From positions 1 through 8,500 of the forward strand of contig CAUJIL010000254.1 in NCBI GenBank assembly GCA_963204845.1: a DNA stretch of 8,500 bases. The letters run 5' to 3'. Positions 1-5,381 of the stretch are shown in pieces; within the stretch, counting starts at the first letter, position 1; each line of letters starts with the position of its first letter. A program made the translations under genes and the position numbers. The stretch comes from Pseudomonadota bacterium (GTDB taxonomy: Bacteria > Pseudomonadota > Gammaproteobacteria > Pseudomonadales > UBA5518). The notes under the pieces are model-generated. The model saw only the letters and a program-made list of their open reading frames with translations, had not been told where the DNA came from and ran no database searches.

Positions 1-1335
1 GCGTTGGCTGTAGCGCAGTCCGTTCTCGCACAGGTTCGTCATCACCTGGCGCAGGTGCGTCGGGTCGACGCGCGCCTCCAGTTCGCTGGCTGCCGGGGCC
101 AGCGTGACCGTGATCGAGGCCGCGGAGTCACGCGGCGGGAATTCGTCGGCGAAGCGCTGCAGCCATTCGCCGAGCCGGATCCGTTCCGGGCGTGGCTGCT
201 GCCCGCGCGAGAGCGTCAGCACGCTTTCGATCACCTCGTTGGTACGCTGCGCGTTGCCGAGCACGATCTCGACCAGACGCGCATCCTCCGCCGGCAGTTG
301 CGGTGACTCGCGCAGCAGTTGCGCCGCGTGGCTGATCGAGCCGAGCGGGTTGCGGATCTCGTGGGCAATGCTCGCGGTGAGGCGTCCCAGCGAGGCGAGC
401 TTGAGCTGCTGCGCCTGCTGGGTGATCTGCGAAAAGTCCTCGGCGAACACCAGCGTCCCGTTGCCGGCGGGGCTGGCCAGGTGCGTGAACGACAGCAGTA
501 CCAGCGGCCCGTTGTCACGCAGGCACACGGGAGCGCCCGGTTGCTGCGGGTCGACGCGCCAGCGCTCCATCGCCTCGCGCGCCAGTGGCGGCAGACGCAA
601 CCGGCGCACCAACCCCTCGGGGTGTGCGTGGTCGCCGATCCCGAGCAGTTGGGCCGCCGCGTCGTTGGCGATGCGCACGCGGTCTTCCGCGTCCAGGAAC
701 AGGATGCCGGTGCGCATCCGTTGCACGATCAGCTGGTTGATCCGTTCGAGTTCGGCGACTTCCTCCGCCTTTTCCTGCGCAAGCTGCTGGCTGTGGCGGA
801 GGCGGCCCGCGAGGCGCTGCATCAGCAGCGAACTTGCGAACAGCAGTATCCCCAGCAGACCGGCCGGCAGCAGGGTGCCGATGCGGTTGTCCTGCATCAC
901 GATCAGCGCGAGCGCGTCCGCGAGCACCGCCAGGCTCGCGACGGCGGCCACCAGCGTCGCGATCTGTCCGGGCACGAAGATGGCGGCAGCCGCGACGGTC
1001 ACCATCAGCAGGATCGCGAAACCGCTGTTGATGCCGCCGCTGGCGTGCGTGATCAACACCAGCGCGGCGATGTCGATCACGAACATCGCGAACAGGTGGC
1101 GCGGCCGCGGATCGCGCGGGCGTGCGAGCACCGCGACCAGCGTCGCCAGGTTCAGTGCCGCGTAGGGGATCGCGGCGGCCAGGTAGAGCAGCGGCAGGAA
1201 CGGTGCATCGGCGCGCCCGACGCGGAACACGAAGTAGCTCGCGAGCAGCAGTACCGACAGTGCGAGCCGGTACCACGCGTAGATCCGGAGCAGCGGATCG
1301 CTGGTGTAGGCGAATCCGGCCGGGCGTTTGCTCAC
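1..1335 (-). CDS. pilS: Type IV pilus two-component sensor histidine kinase PilS (partial, C-terminus beyond the left edge)
   Basis: Inner-membrane sensor kinase that phosphorylates the response regulator PilR, which with sigma-54 controls pilin transcription. In view are 445 codons on the minus strand. About six hydrophobic segments lie between residues 18 and 175, then a short charged coiled-coil linker (about 176-205), a PAS-like region (about 206-305), and a HisKA domain with SIAHEIRNPLGSISHAAQLL, phospho-acceptor His325. The ATPase N-box, MTNLCENGLRYS (residues 432-443), ends at the window edge, so the G-boxes are missing; the family is usually about 530 residues. The start is a GTG at 1335 that overlaps the upstream gene's stop codon (GTGA), which suggests translational coupling; no strong ribosome site is visible. 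The six-helix topology and the HEIRNPLGSISHAAQLL signature favour PilS over NtrB. pilR would be expected just past the left edge (inference). Confidence 0.9.
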   Translation of the reverse strand, partial: MSKRPAGFAYTSDPLLRIYAWYRLALSVLLLASYFVFRVGRADAPFLPLLYLAAAIPYAALNLATLVAVLARPRDPRPRHLFAMFVIDIAALVLITHASGGINSGFAILLMVTVAAAAIFVPGQIATLVAAVASLAVLADALALIVMQDNRIGTLLPAGLLGILLFASSLLMQRLAGRLRHSQQLAQEKAEEVAELERINQLIVQRMRTGILFLDAEDRVRIANDAAAQLLGIGDHAHPEGLVRRLRLPPLAREAMERWRVDPQQPGAPVCLRDNGPLVLLSFTHLASPAGNGTLVFAEDFSQITQQAQQLKLASLGRLTASIAHEIRNPLGSISHAAQLLRESPQLPAEDARLVEIVLGNAQRTNEVIESVLTLSRGQQPRPERIRLGEWLQRFADEFPPRDSAASITVTLAPAASELEARVDPTHLRQVMTNLCENGLRYSQR

Positions 1336-1580
1336 GTTTCGTCGATTCCCGCGTCGTGCCCGGCACTGCGCCGGTGCAGTTCACAGCAGAACCAGCGACC
1401 TTCCGCGGCCACGGCCTGCGAGCGCGGCACGCGCAGCGCACACTTTGCGCATTCCACCATGTCTTCGCTTCGCAGCCGCGCCGACGCCTCGCCGCGCAGG
1501 CGCCGGGCCTTCAGCAGGCGGTAGATGCGCCAGCCGATGAAGGCGATGCCCAGCAACAGCAACAGGCGGAACAGCAGCAT
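1332..1580 (-). CDS. PP0621-family small membrane-anchored protein with a cysteine/histidine zinc-ribbon-like motif
   Basis: An 82-residue protein of unknown function. Residues 1-22 form one hydrophobic segment (MLLFRLLLLLGIAFIGWRIY), followed by a basic stretch, which suggests an N-terminal anchor with the rest in the cytoplasm. The second half carries MVECAKCALRVP and later GRWFCCELHRR, that is CxxC followed by CC and His, typical of PP0621-family proteins and plausibly a metal site. It starts at ATG 1580 with a GAGGA ribosome site at 1590-1594, 9 nt away. Its TGA overlaps the pilS GTG start, so the two are probably one transcript. In Pseudomonas putida the namesake gene PP_0621 lies near comL/bamD (recalled, not searched). 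Family assignment is good; the function is unknown. Confidence 0.82.
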   Translation of the reverse strand: MLLFRLLLLLGIAFIGWRIYRLLKARRLRGEASARLRSEDMVECAKCALRVPRSQAVAAEGRWFCCELHRRSAGHDAGIDET

Positions 1581-1620
1581 GCGCGGTGGTCCTCATGGTC
1601 GGACTCGAAGCTCGGCTTCC

Positions 1621-1626
1621 ATTCTA
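1621..1626 (-). promoter_or_regulatory. Candidate -10 box for the PP0621-pilS transcript
   Basis: Read on the minus strand this is TAGAAT, five of six matches to the sigma-70 -10 consensus. It lies about 40 nt upstream of the PP0621-family ATG, with a GAGGA ribosome site in between. No convincing -35 hexamer sits at 16-18 nt, so this is a weak or activator-dependent prediction. Confidence 0.35.
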
Positions 1627-1701
1627 GCCCGTCGCAAGGTCCGTGGACGGCAGTGGCGCGACCGCGAACCGGGCCGGAACGTGCCGAGCCGCGTGATCGC
1701 T

Positions 1702-1731
1702 TTGCCGTCGGCACCCCGATTGCGGGACAAT
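1702..1731 (+). promoter_or_regulatory. Candidate sigma-70 promoter for nadE
   Basis: TTGCCG at 1702-1707 (four of six to the -35 consensus) and GACAAT at 1726-1731 (four of six to the -10 consensus) are 18 nt apart. A start near 1738 would leave a leader of about 25 nt before the nadE ATG. This is a pattern match only. Confidence 0.4.
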
Positions 1732-1762
1732 CCGGCGCCTCGAACGCAGGAACGTGCTCGCT

Positions 1763-3397
1763 ATGGCCCAGCTCGATGTGGTGATGGCACAGATCAATCC
1801 GCTGGTCGGTGACATCGACGGCAACGCCGCGGCGGTGGTGGAGCACTGCCGCGCGGCGCTGCACGCGCACGCGGCGCAGGTGGTGGCGTTCCCCGAGTTG
1901 ACGCTGACCGGGTATCCGCCCGAGGACCTGCTGCTGCGCTCCAGCGTGGCGGTGCGGGTGGAGCGTGCGCTCGAGCGGCTGTGCCGCGAGCTGCCGCCCG
2001 ATCTGTGGGTGGTGCTCGGGTATCCGCGGCGCGGCGAGCGGGGACTCTGCAACGTCGCGGGCCTGATCCACGGCGGGGCGATCGTCGCCGAGTACGCGAA
2101 GATGGAGCTGCCGAATTACCAGGTATTCGACGAGAAGCGTTATTTCGTCCCCGGTGATGCCCCGTGCGTCGTCGCGATCGACGGCATTCGCGTCGCGCTG
2201 TCGATCTGCGAGGACATCTGGCACGAGCGGCCCACTGCGCTTGCGCGGGAGGCGGGCGCCGAGCTGGTGCTGAACATCAATGCCTCGCCGTTTCACGTCG
2301 GCAAGCACCTCGAGCGCCGCGGCGTGGTCGAACGCCGCGCGGTGGCGTCGGGCGTAGGCGTGATCTACGTCAACCAGGTCGGCGGGCAGGACGAGCTGGT
2401 CTTCGACGGCGGCTCGATGGCAATCGGGCGCGATGGCATGCTGGCCGTGCTGGCGCCGCACTTCGAGGCGGGGCTGCATCCGGTGCGGGTCGTGCGTGAT
2501 GCCGCCGGCGCGGTGGCGCTGGTGCCGGGCCGCGTGACGCCCGAGCCGAACCTGCACGCCACCGTCTACGCGGCGCTGGTGACCGGGGTGCGCGACTACG
2601 TGAACAAGAACCGCTTCCGCGGCGTGGTGCTGGGGTTGTCGGGCGGCATCGATTCGGCGCTGACGCTGGCGATCGCGGTCGATGCGCTGGGGCCGCAGCG
2701 CGTCGAGGCCGTGATGATGCCGTTCCACTACACGGCCGCGATGAGCATCGAGGACGCGGCAGCGCAGGCGGCGACACTCGGCGTGCAGTTCCGCGTGATC
2801 CCGATCGCGCCCATGTTCGACGCGTTCATGGCCGCGCTGGACGAGGAGTTCGCGGGCCGCACGGTCGACACCACCGAGCAGAACATCCAGGCGCGCTGCC
2901 GCGGCGTGCTGCTGATGGCGATCTCGAACAAGAAGGGCAGCCTGGTGCTCACTACCGGCAACAAGAGCGAGATGGCGGTGGGTTACTCCACGCTGTACGG
3001 CGACATGGCCGGCGGTTTCGACGTGCTGAAGGACGTGCCGAAGACGTTGGTCTTCGAGCTCGCGCGCTACCGCAACGGCATCGCGCCGGTCATTCCGCAG
3101 CGGGTGATCGACCGCCCGCCGTCGGCCGAGCTCGCACCGGACCAGAAGGACGAGGATTCACTGCCACCGTACGCCGTGCTGGACCGCATCCTGGAGCGTT
3201 ACGTGGAACGCGACATGAGCGCCAACGCGATCATCGACGAGGGTTTCGATCCCGACACCGTGCGCCGCGTGGTGCGCCTGGTCGACCTGAACGAGTACAA
3301 GCGCCGGCAGGCGCCGGTCGGGGTGCGCATCACGCGCAAGGCCTTCGGCCGTGACCGCCGCTACCCGATCACCTCGGGCTGGCAGCCGGGGGATTGA
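1763..3397 (+). CDS. nadE: Glutamine-dependent NAD+ synthetase
   Basis: Final step of NAD synthesis: ATP-dependent amidation of deamido-NAD+, with ammonia drawn from glutamine. The protein has 544 residues and two domains. The N-terminal nitrilase-like glutaminase (about 1-250) has the catalytic triad Glu45 (FPELTLTGYPPEDL), Lys113 (YAKMELPNYQVFDE) and Cys149 (SICEDIWHE). The C-terminal synthetase has the ATP pyrophosphatase loop LSGGIDSALT (SGGIDS at 293-298), the NKSEMAVGYSTLYGDMAGGF segment, and a typical ending, RITRKAFGRDRRYPITSGW. An in-frame GTG at 1754 exists, but AGGA at 1748-1751 is correctly spaced for the ATG at 1763 and too close to the GTG. All catalytic residues seen are intact. 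It is transcribed alone, divergent from the PP0621-pilS unit and convergent with bamD. Confidence 0.95.
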   Translation: MAQLDVVMAQINPLVGDIDGNAAAVVEHCRAALHAHAAQVVAFPELTLTGYPPEDLLLRSSVAVRVERALERLCRELPPDLWVVLGYPRRGERGLCNVAGLIHGGAIVAEYAKMELPNYQVFDEKRYFVPGDAPCVVAIDGIRVALSICEDIWHERPTALAREAGAELVLNINASPFHVGKHLERRGVVERRAVASGVGVIYVNQVGGQDELVFDGGSMAIGRDGMLAVLAPHFEAGLHPVRVVRDAAGAVALVPGRVTPEPNLHATVYAALVTGVRDYVNKNRFRGVVLGLSGGIDSALTLAIAVDALGPQRVEAVMMPFHYTAAMSIEDAAAQAATLGVQFRVIPIAPMFDAFMAALDEEFAGRTVDTTEQNIQARCRGVLLMAISNKKGSLVLTTGNKSEMAVGYSTLYGDMAGGFDVLKDVPKTLVFELARYRNGIAPVIPQRVIDRPPSAELAPDQKDEDSLPPYAVLDRILERYVERDMSANAIIDEGFDPDTVRRVVRLVDLNEYKRRQAPVGVRITRKAFGRDRRYPITSGWQPGD

Positions 3398-3437
3398 TCC
3401 GCGCCGCCGGTCCCGGTACGTGGGGCCGTGCCAATCC

Positions 3438-3459
3438 GTCGGCATGAATGCCGACCTAC
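3438..3459 (-). repeat. REP-type hairpin, copy 1 (GTAG-headed)
   Basis: Read on the minus strand it begins GTAG, followed by a perfect 8-bp stem, GTCGGCAT / ATGCCGAC, around TC. A GTAG head directly before an imperfect or perfect palindrome is typical of REP elements mobilised by RAYT (TnpA-REP) proteins. Copy 3 is identical over this stretch, and over 23 bp if one flanking base is counted. No RAYT gene is in the window. Confidence 0.8.
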
Positions 3460-3461
3460 GT

Positions 3462-3483
3462 GTAGGTCGGGTTTCAACCCGAC
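3462..3483 (+). repeat. REP-type hairpin, copy 2 (GTAG-headed, inverted relative to copies 1 and 3)
   Basis: Plus-strand GTAG is followed by an 8-bp stem, GTCGGGTT / AACCCGAC, around TC. It stands head to head with copy 1, two bases apart, so the junction itself is the palindrome CCTACGTGTAGG. Two base pairs of the stem differ from copies 1 and 3, and both arms change together. The pair 3438-3483 looks like a small BIME-like unit in the convergent gap after nadE. Confidence 0.8.
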
Positions 3484-3507
3484 AGGGTATTCGCAGCAGG
3501 GCTCGCA

Positions 3508-3529
3508 GTCGGCATGAATGCCGACCTAC
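3508..3529 (-). repeat. REP-type hairpin, copy 3 (overlaps the bamD stop codon)
   Basis: This is identical in sequence and orientation to copy 1, starting 70 bp to the right of it. On the minus strand the TAG of its GTAG head is the in-frame stop codon of bamD (3528-3526), and the hairpin lies immediately downstream. In the bamD mRNA it could protect the 3' end or slow transcription; no U-tract follows, so it is not a canonical terminator. Confidence 0.8.
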
Positions 3530-4407
3530 GGGAACAGGTCGCGGTTGTCGAAACGCGGCGGCGTGGCGCGGTCGACCAGTCCGAAGCTCAGTCGGTTGGT
3601 CCACGAACGGTCGGCGTCGCCGGGATAGCGCTGGGCGACGAAATTGCCGGACTCGTCGAGCGCGGGATGCTGCGGGTAGTTCGCGCGCAGGGTCGCGACC
3701 GCCGTTTCCGCGTGATCGGGCATCTCGAGCAGCAGATAGGCCTGCGCCATGACGGCCAGCCCGTCCGGCACCGCGGGCGTTTCCTGGAAGTTCTCGACCA
3801 CGTAGCGGCCGCGATTCAGCGCCGCCACATAGGCACGGCGCTTGAAATAGTAGTTCGCGACGTTGATCTCGTAGCGCGCGAGCAGGTTGCGCAGGTGCAC
3901 CATGCGCGCGCGCGCGTCCGGAGCGTAGTCCGAATTCGGGAAGCGGGACAGCAACTGCGAGAAATCCGCGAACGACTGCCGCGCCGGTCCGGGATCGCGC
4001 TTGGTCATGTCGGTGGGCAGGAAGCGTTCCAGCAGCCCCTGCCCTTCGGTGAACGCCGACAGTCCCTTCATGTAGTACGCGTAGTCGACGTTCGGGTGCT
4101 GCGGGTGCAGGCGGATGAACCGGTCCGCCGAGGCCACCGCCTCCTCGTGGTCGTAGTTGCGGAAGTGCGCGTAGATCAGCTCGAGCTGCGCTTGCTCGGC
4201 GTAGGGGCCGAACGGGTAACGTGCCTCCAGGAGTTGCAGGTTCTTGATCGCCAGGTCGTAATTGCTGCTGTCCAGGTTCTTGCGCGCCGTTTCGTAGAGC
4301 TGGCTCTCTCCCTGGTCCGGGGGCACCTCGTCCTCGCTGTTGAACCAGGAGCATCCCGCCACGGCGGCGAGCAGCGTCACGACGAACAGGGTCTGGATCA
4401 ATCGCAT
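3526..4407 (-). CDS. bamD: Outer-membrane protein assembly factor BamD (ComL/YfiO lipoprotein)
   Basis: Essential lipoprotein of the BAM complex, which folds beta-barrel proteins into the outer membrane; it acts on the periplasmic face of that membrane. The 293 residues begin with a lipoprotein signal peptide (MRLIQTLFVVTLLAAVAGCS): lipobox VAGC, lipidated Cys19, and Ser at +2, which fits outer-membrane sorting. TPR-like helices follow, starting near residue 34 (YETARKNLDSSNYDLAIKNL, then YPFGPYAEQAQLELIYAHF) with characteristic BamD segments such as RFIRLHPQHPNVDYAYYMKG. It is somewhat longer than the E. coli protein (245 residues). The start is the ATG at 4407, set by the signal peptide, since the ribosome site is weak. 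The TAG stop belongs to a REP element. Its position next to rluD matches E. coli and Pseudomonas, but here vapBC intervenes. Confidence 0.95.
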   Translation of the reverse strand: MRLIQTLFVVTLLAAVAGCSWFNSEDEVPPDQGESQLYETARKNLDSSNYDLAIKNLQLLEARYPFGPYAEQAQLELIYAHFRNYDHEEAVASADRFIRLHPQHPNVDYAYYMKGLSAFTEGQGLLERFLPTDMTKRDPGPARQSFADFSQLLSRFPNSDYAPDARARMVHLRNLLARYEINVANYYFKRRAYVAALNRGRYVVENFQETPAVPDGLAVMAQAYLLLEMPDHAETAVATLRANYPQHPALDESGNFVAQRYPGDADRSWTNRLSFGLVDRATPPRFDNRDLFP

Positions 4408-4447
4408 CGGGTATCGACTCGCGGGCTGGAATCCTTGCAGGAGGCCT

Positions 4448-4477
4448 ATTTAACCACAGCGGCCGCGCCACAACCAA
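4448..4477 (-). promoter_or_regulatory. Candidate bamD promoter
   Basis: On the minus strand TTGGTT (4477-4472) and TTAAAT (4453-4448) are 18 nt apart in the 118-bp gap between vapC and bamD. TTAAAT sits in the only clearly AT-rich patch of this gap. Matches to consensus are moderate, so this is tentative; bamD could also be read from upstream. Confidence 0.3.
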
Positions 4478-4525
4478 AGTGGCACCGGGTCGGCGTTCCC
4501 CCTCAACCACCCGGGACGGTCGGCC

Positions 4526-4927
4526 CTAAAGCCAGTTGTCGATGCGCAGTGTCGGCACGCGGGCGAATTCACGCGTATTGGCTGTCACCAGTGTCAGGCC
4601 AGCGGCCAGCGCCTGTGCCGCGATCAGGAGATCGTTCGGGCCGATCGGGGTGCCGCGTCGCGTGAGGTGGTCGCGGATTTCGGCGTAACGCCTGTCCGCA
4701 GGGGGTTCCAGCGGCAGGATTTCCAGCGCGGACAACAGCAGGTCGATACGCCTGAGCAGTTGCTCGGATCCCGACTTCCGCGCGCCGTAGCGAAGTTCGG
4801 CGGCGACCACGATGCTGGTGCAGATCGACTCTTCGCCGACGGCGGTGATCCGGCTGGCGACCGCGCCATGCGGGTGTCGAAGCAGTTCCGAAACGATGTC
4901 GGTGTCGAGCAGGTAGCGACGTGACAC
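4526..4927 (-). CDS. vapC: PIN-domain ribonuclease toxin VapC (type II toxin-antitoxin)
   Basis: Toxin of a vapBC pair, a Mg2+-dependent RNase inhibited by VapB. Most of the 133 residues form one PIN domain. The acidic site is visible: Asp8 (YLLDTDIVSELL), Glu44 (VVAAELRYGA) and Asp99 (IGPNDLLIAA). The ending, LVTANTREFARVPTLRIDNW, closely resembles the VapC subgroup that cuts initiator tRNA-fMet, so that target is likely but inferred. The start is uncertain. GTG at 4927 puts RYLLDT at the usual place near the N-terminus. A TTG at 4933 would overlap the vapB stop as TTGA and add two residues. Neither has a good ribosome site, so translation probably depends on vapB. The gene is full length with no visible damage. 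Confidence 0.9.
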   Translation of the reverse strand: MSRRYLLDTDIVSELLRHPHGAVASRITAVGEESICTSIVVAAELRYGARKSGSEQLLRRIDLLLSALEILPLEPPADRRYAEIRDHLTRRGTPIGPNDLLIAAQALAAGLTLVTANTREFARVPTLRIDNWL

Positions 4928-4929
4928 GG

Positions 4930-5172
4930 TCAAATCGCCACGTCGTCCAGCGGCGGAAGGTCCGCATCGATATCGGGCAGTGGCTCCTCGAGCGGCTCCA
5001 GCGATGCCAGCAGGGCGAGCAGGCGGCCTTTGCGAACCGGTTCGATGATCAGCCGATCGCCATCCTTGTGCAGGATGGCTTCATCGGTCTCGAGTTCGAA
5101 CTCGCGGGGAATGCGCACGGCCTGATTGCGTCCGTTGCGGAACAGTCGCACGTGGCGTTCGTTGGGGGGCAT
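4930..5172 (-). CDS. vapB: AbrB/SpoVT-type antitoxin VapB
   Basis: Antitoxin that binds and blocks VapC and represses the operon. From ATG 5172 it has 80 residues. The N-terminal part (about 6-45, RHVRLFRNGRNQAVRIPREF, then ELETDEAILHKDGDRLIIEP) is a swapped-hairpin AbrB-like DNA-binding domain with the typical NGRNQAVRIPREF core. The acidic C-terminal tail (LEPLEEPLPDIDADLPPL) is the kind that wraps into the PIN active site. I chose 5172 over the upstream ATG at 5193 because GGAG at 5184-5181 lies 8 nt before it, while the longer form has no comparable site. It directly precedes vapC on the same strand, the usual antitoxin-first order. Confidence 0.88.
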   Translation of the reverse strand: MPPNERHVRLFRNGRNQAVRIPREFELETDEAILHKDGDRLIIEPVRKGRLLALLASLEPLEEPLPDIDADLPPLDDVAI

Positions 5173-5192
5173 GGTGTGGACTCCAGCAAGCA

Positions 5193-5220
5193 TATGCCGA
5201 AGCCTATGCCTATCGAAGCC
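5193..5220 (-). promoter_or_regulatory. Direct repeats in the vapB leader, possible VapB/VapBC operator
   Basis: On the plus strand TATGCC occurs at 5193-5198 and 5205-5210, and CGAAGCC at 5198-5204 and 5214-5220, 16 bp apart. The palindrome GCATATGC at 5190-5197 abuts them. They sit between the predicted -35 box and the vapB start, where AbrB-type antitoxins commonly bind for autorepression. Operator function is inference. Confidence 0.35.
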
Positions 5221-5230
5221 ATACCGTCAA
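5203..5230 (-). promoter_or_regulatory. Candidate vapBC promoter
   Basis: On the minus strand TTGACG (5230-5225) matches five of six -35 positions; CATAGG (5208-5203) is a poor -10 box (three of six) at 16 nt spacing. It overlaps the direct repeats, as expected for an autoregulated operon. The -35 is convincing; the -10 is not. Confidence 0.35.
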
Positions 5231-5307
5231 ATCGAGCATGCTGCGGTCTGGCCACGTGCGCGTGCGGCCTCCTGCGGTCGACGTGTTGCGCACTCGCTGC
5301 GCCCGGG

Positions 5308-5337
5308 CGGACAGCCTCGGGGTCGGGTTGCTAGACT
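5308..5337 (+). promoter_or_regulatory. Candidate rluD-pgeF promoter
   Basis: CGGACA at 5308-5313 and TAGACT at 5332-5337 each match four of six consensus positions and are 18 nt apart. Transcription from about 5344 would give a leader of roughly 38 nt before the rluD ATG. This is a pattern match only. Confidence 0.35.
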
Positions 5338-5381
5338 CGCGCCTGGCCGGTACCCCTTGCCGGTGGACCATCGAAGCGACC

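Noticed and set aside
319..1524. Long open frame (401 codons) on the plus strand opposite pilS
   Set aside because: It is antisense to a clear PilS with all kinase motifs. Its translation is rich in Arg, Gln, Ala and His with no recognisable domain, as expected for shadow frames in high-GC DNA.
1511..2728. Minus-strand open frame (405 codons) opposite nadE
   Set aside because: Antisense to intact nadE, His/Arg/Gln-rich low-information translation, and it also runs over the divergent promoter region and into the PP0621-family gene.
3438..3530. Possible CRISPR array from the 23-bp exact repeat at 3438 and 3508
   Set aside because: Only two copies of that form plus one inverted variant, each a self-contained GTAG-headed palindrome; no regular spacers and no cas genes. 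REP fits better.
4484..4516. Inverted pair CCGGGT / ACCCGG as a terminator between vapC and bamD
   Set aside because: The loop is about 18 nt, the stem is six pairs, and no T-tract follows on either strand.
3514..4665. Long plus-strand open frame (383 codons) over bamD and the end of vapC
   Set aside because: It crosses two well-supported minus-strand genes and an intergenic gap, has no family motifs, and starts inside a REP hairpin.
5173..5193. Longer vapB starting at ATG 5193
   Set aside because: The GGAG ribosome site at 5181-5184 lies inside this extension and is well placed for the ATG at 5172, which also gives the usual antitoxin N-terminus.
5238..5381. N-terminal extension of rluD (start at 5238)
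   Set aside because: The extra 48 residues have no counterpart in RluD and would run through the predicted promoter; the ATG at 5382 gives the normal length and N-terminus.
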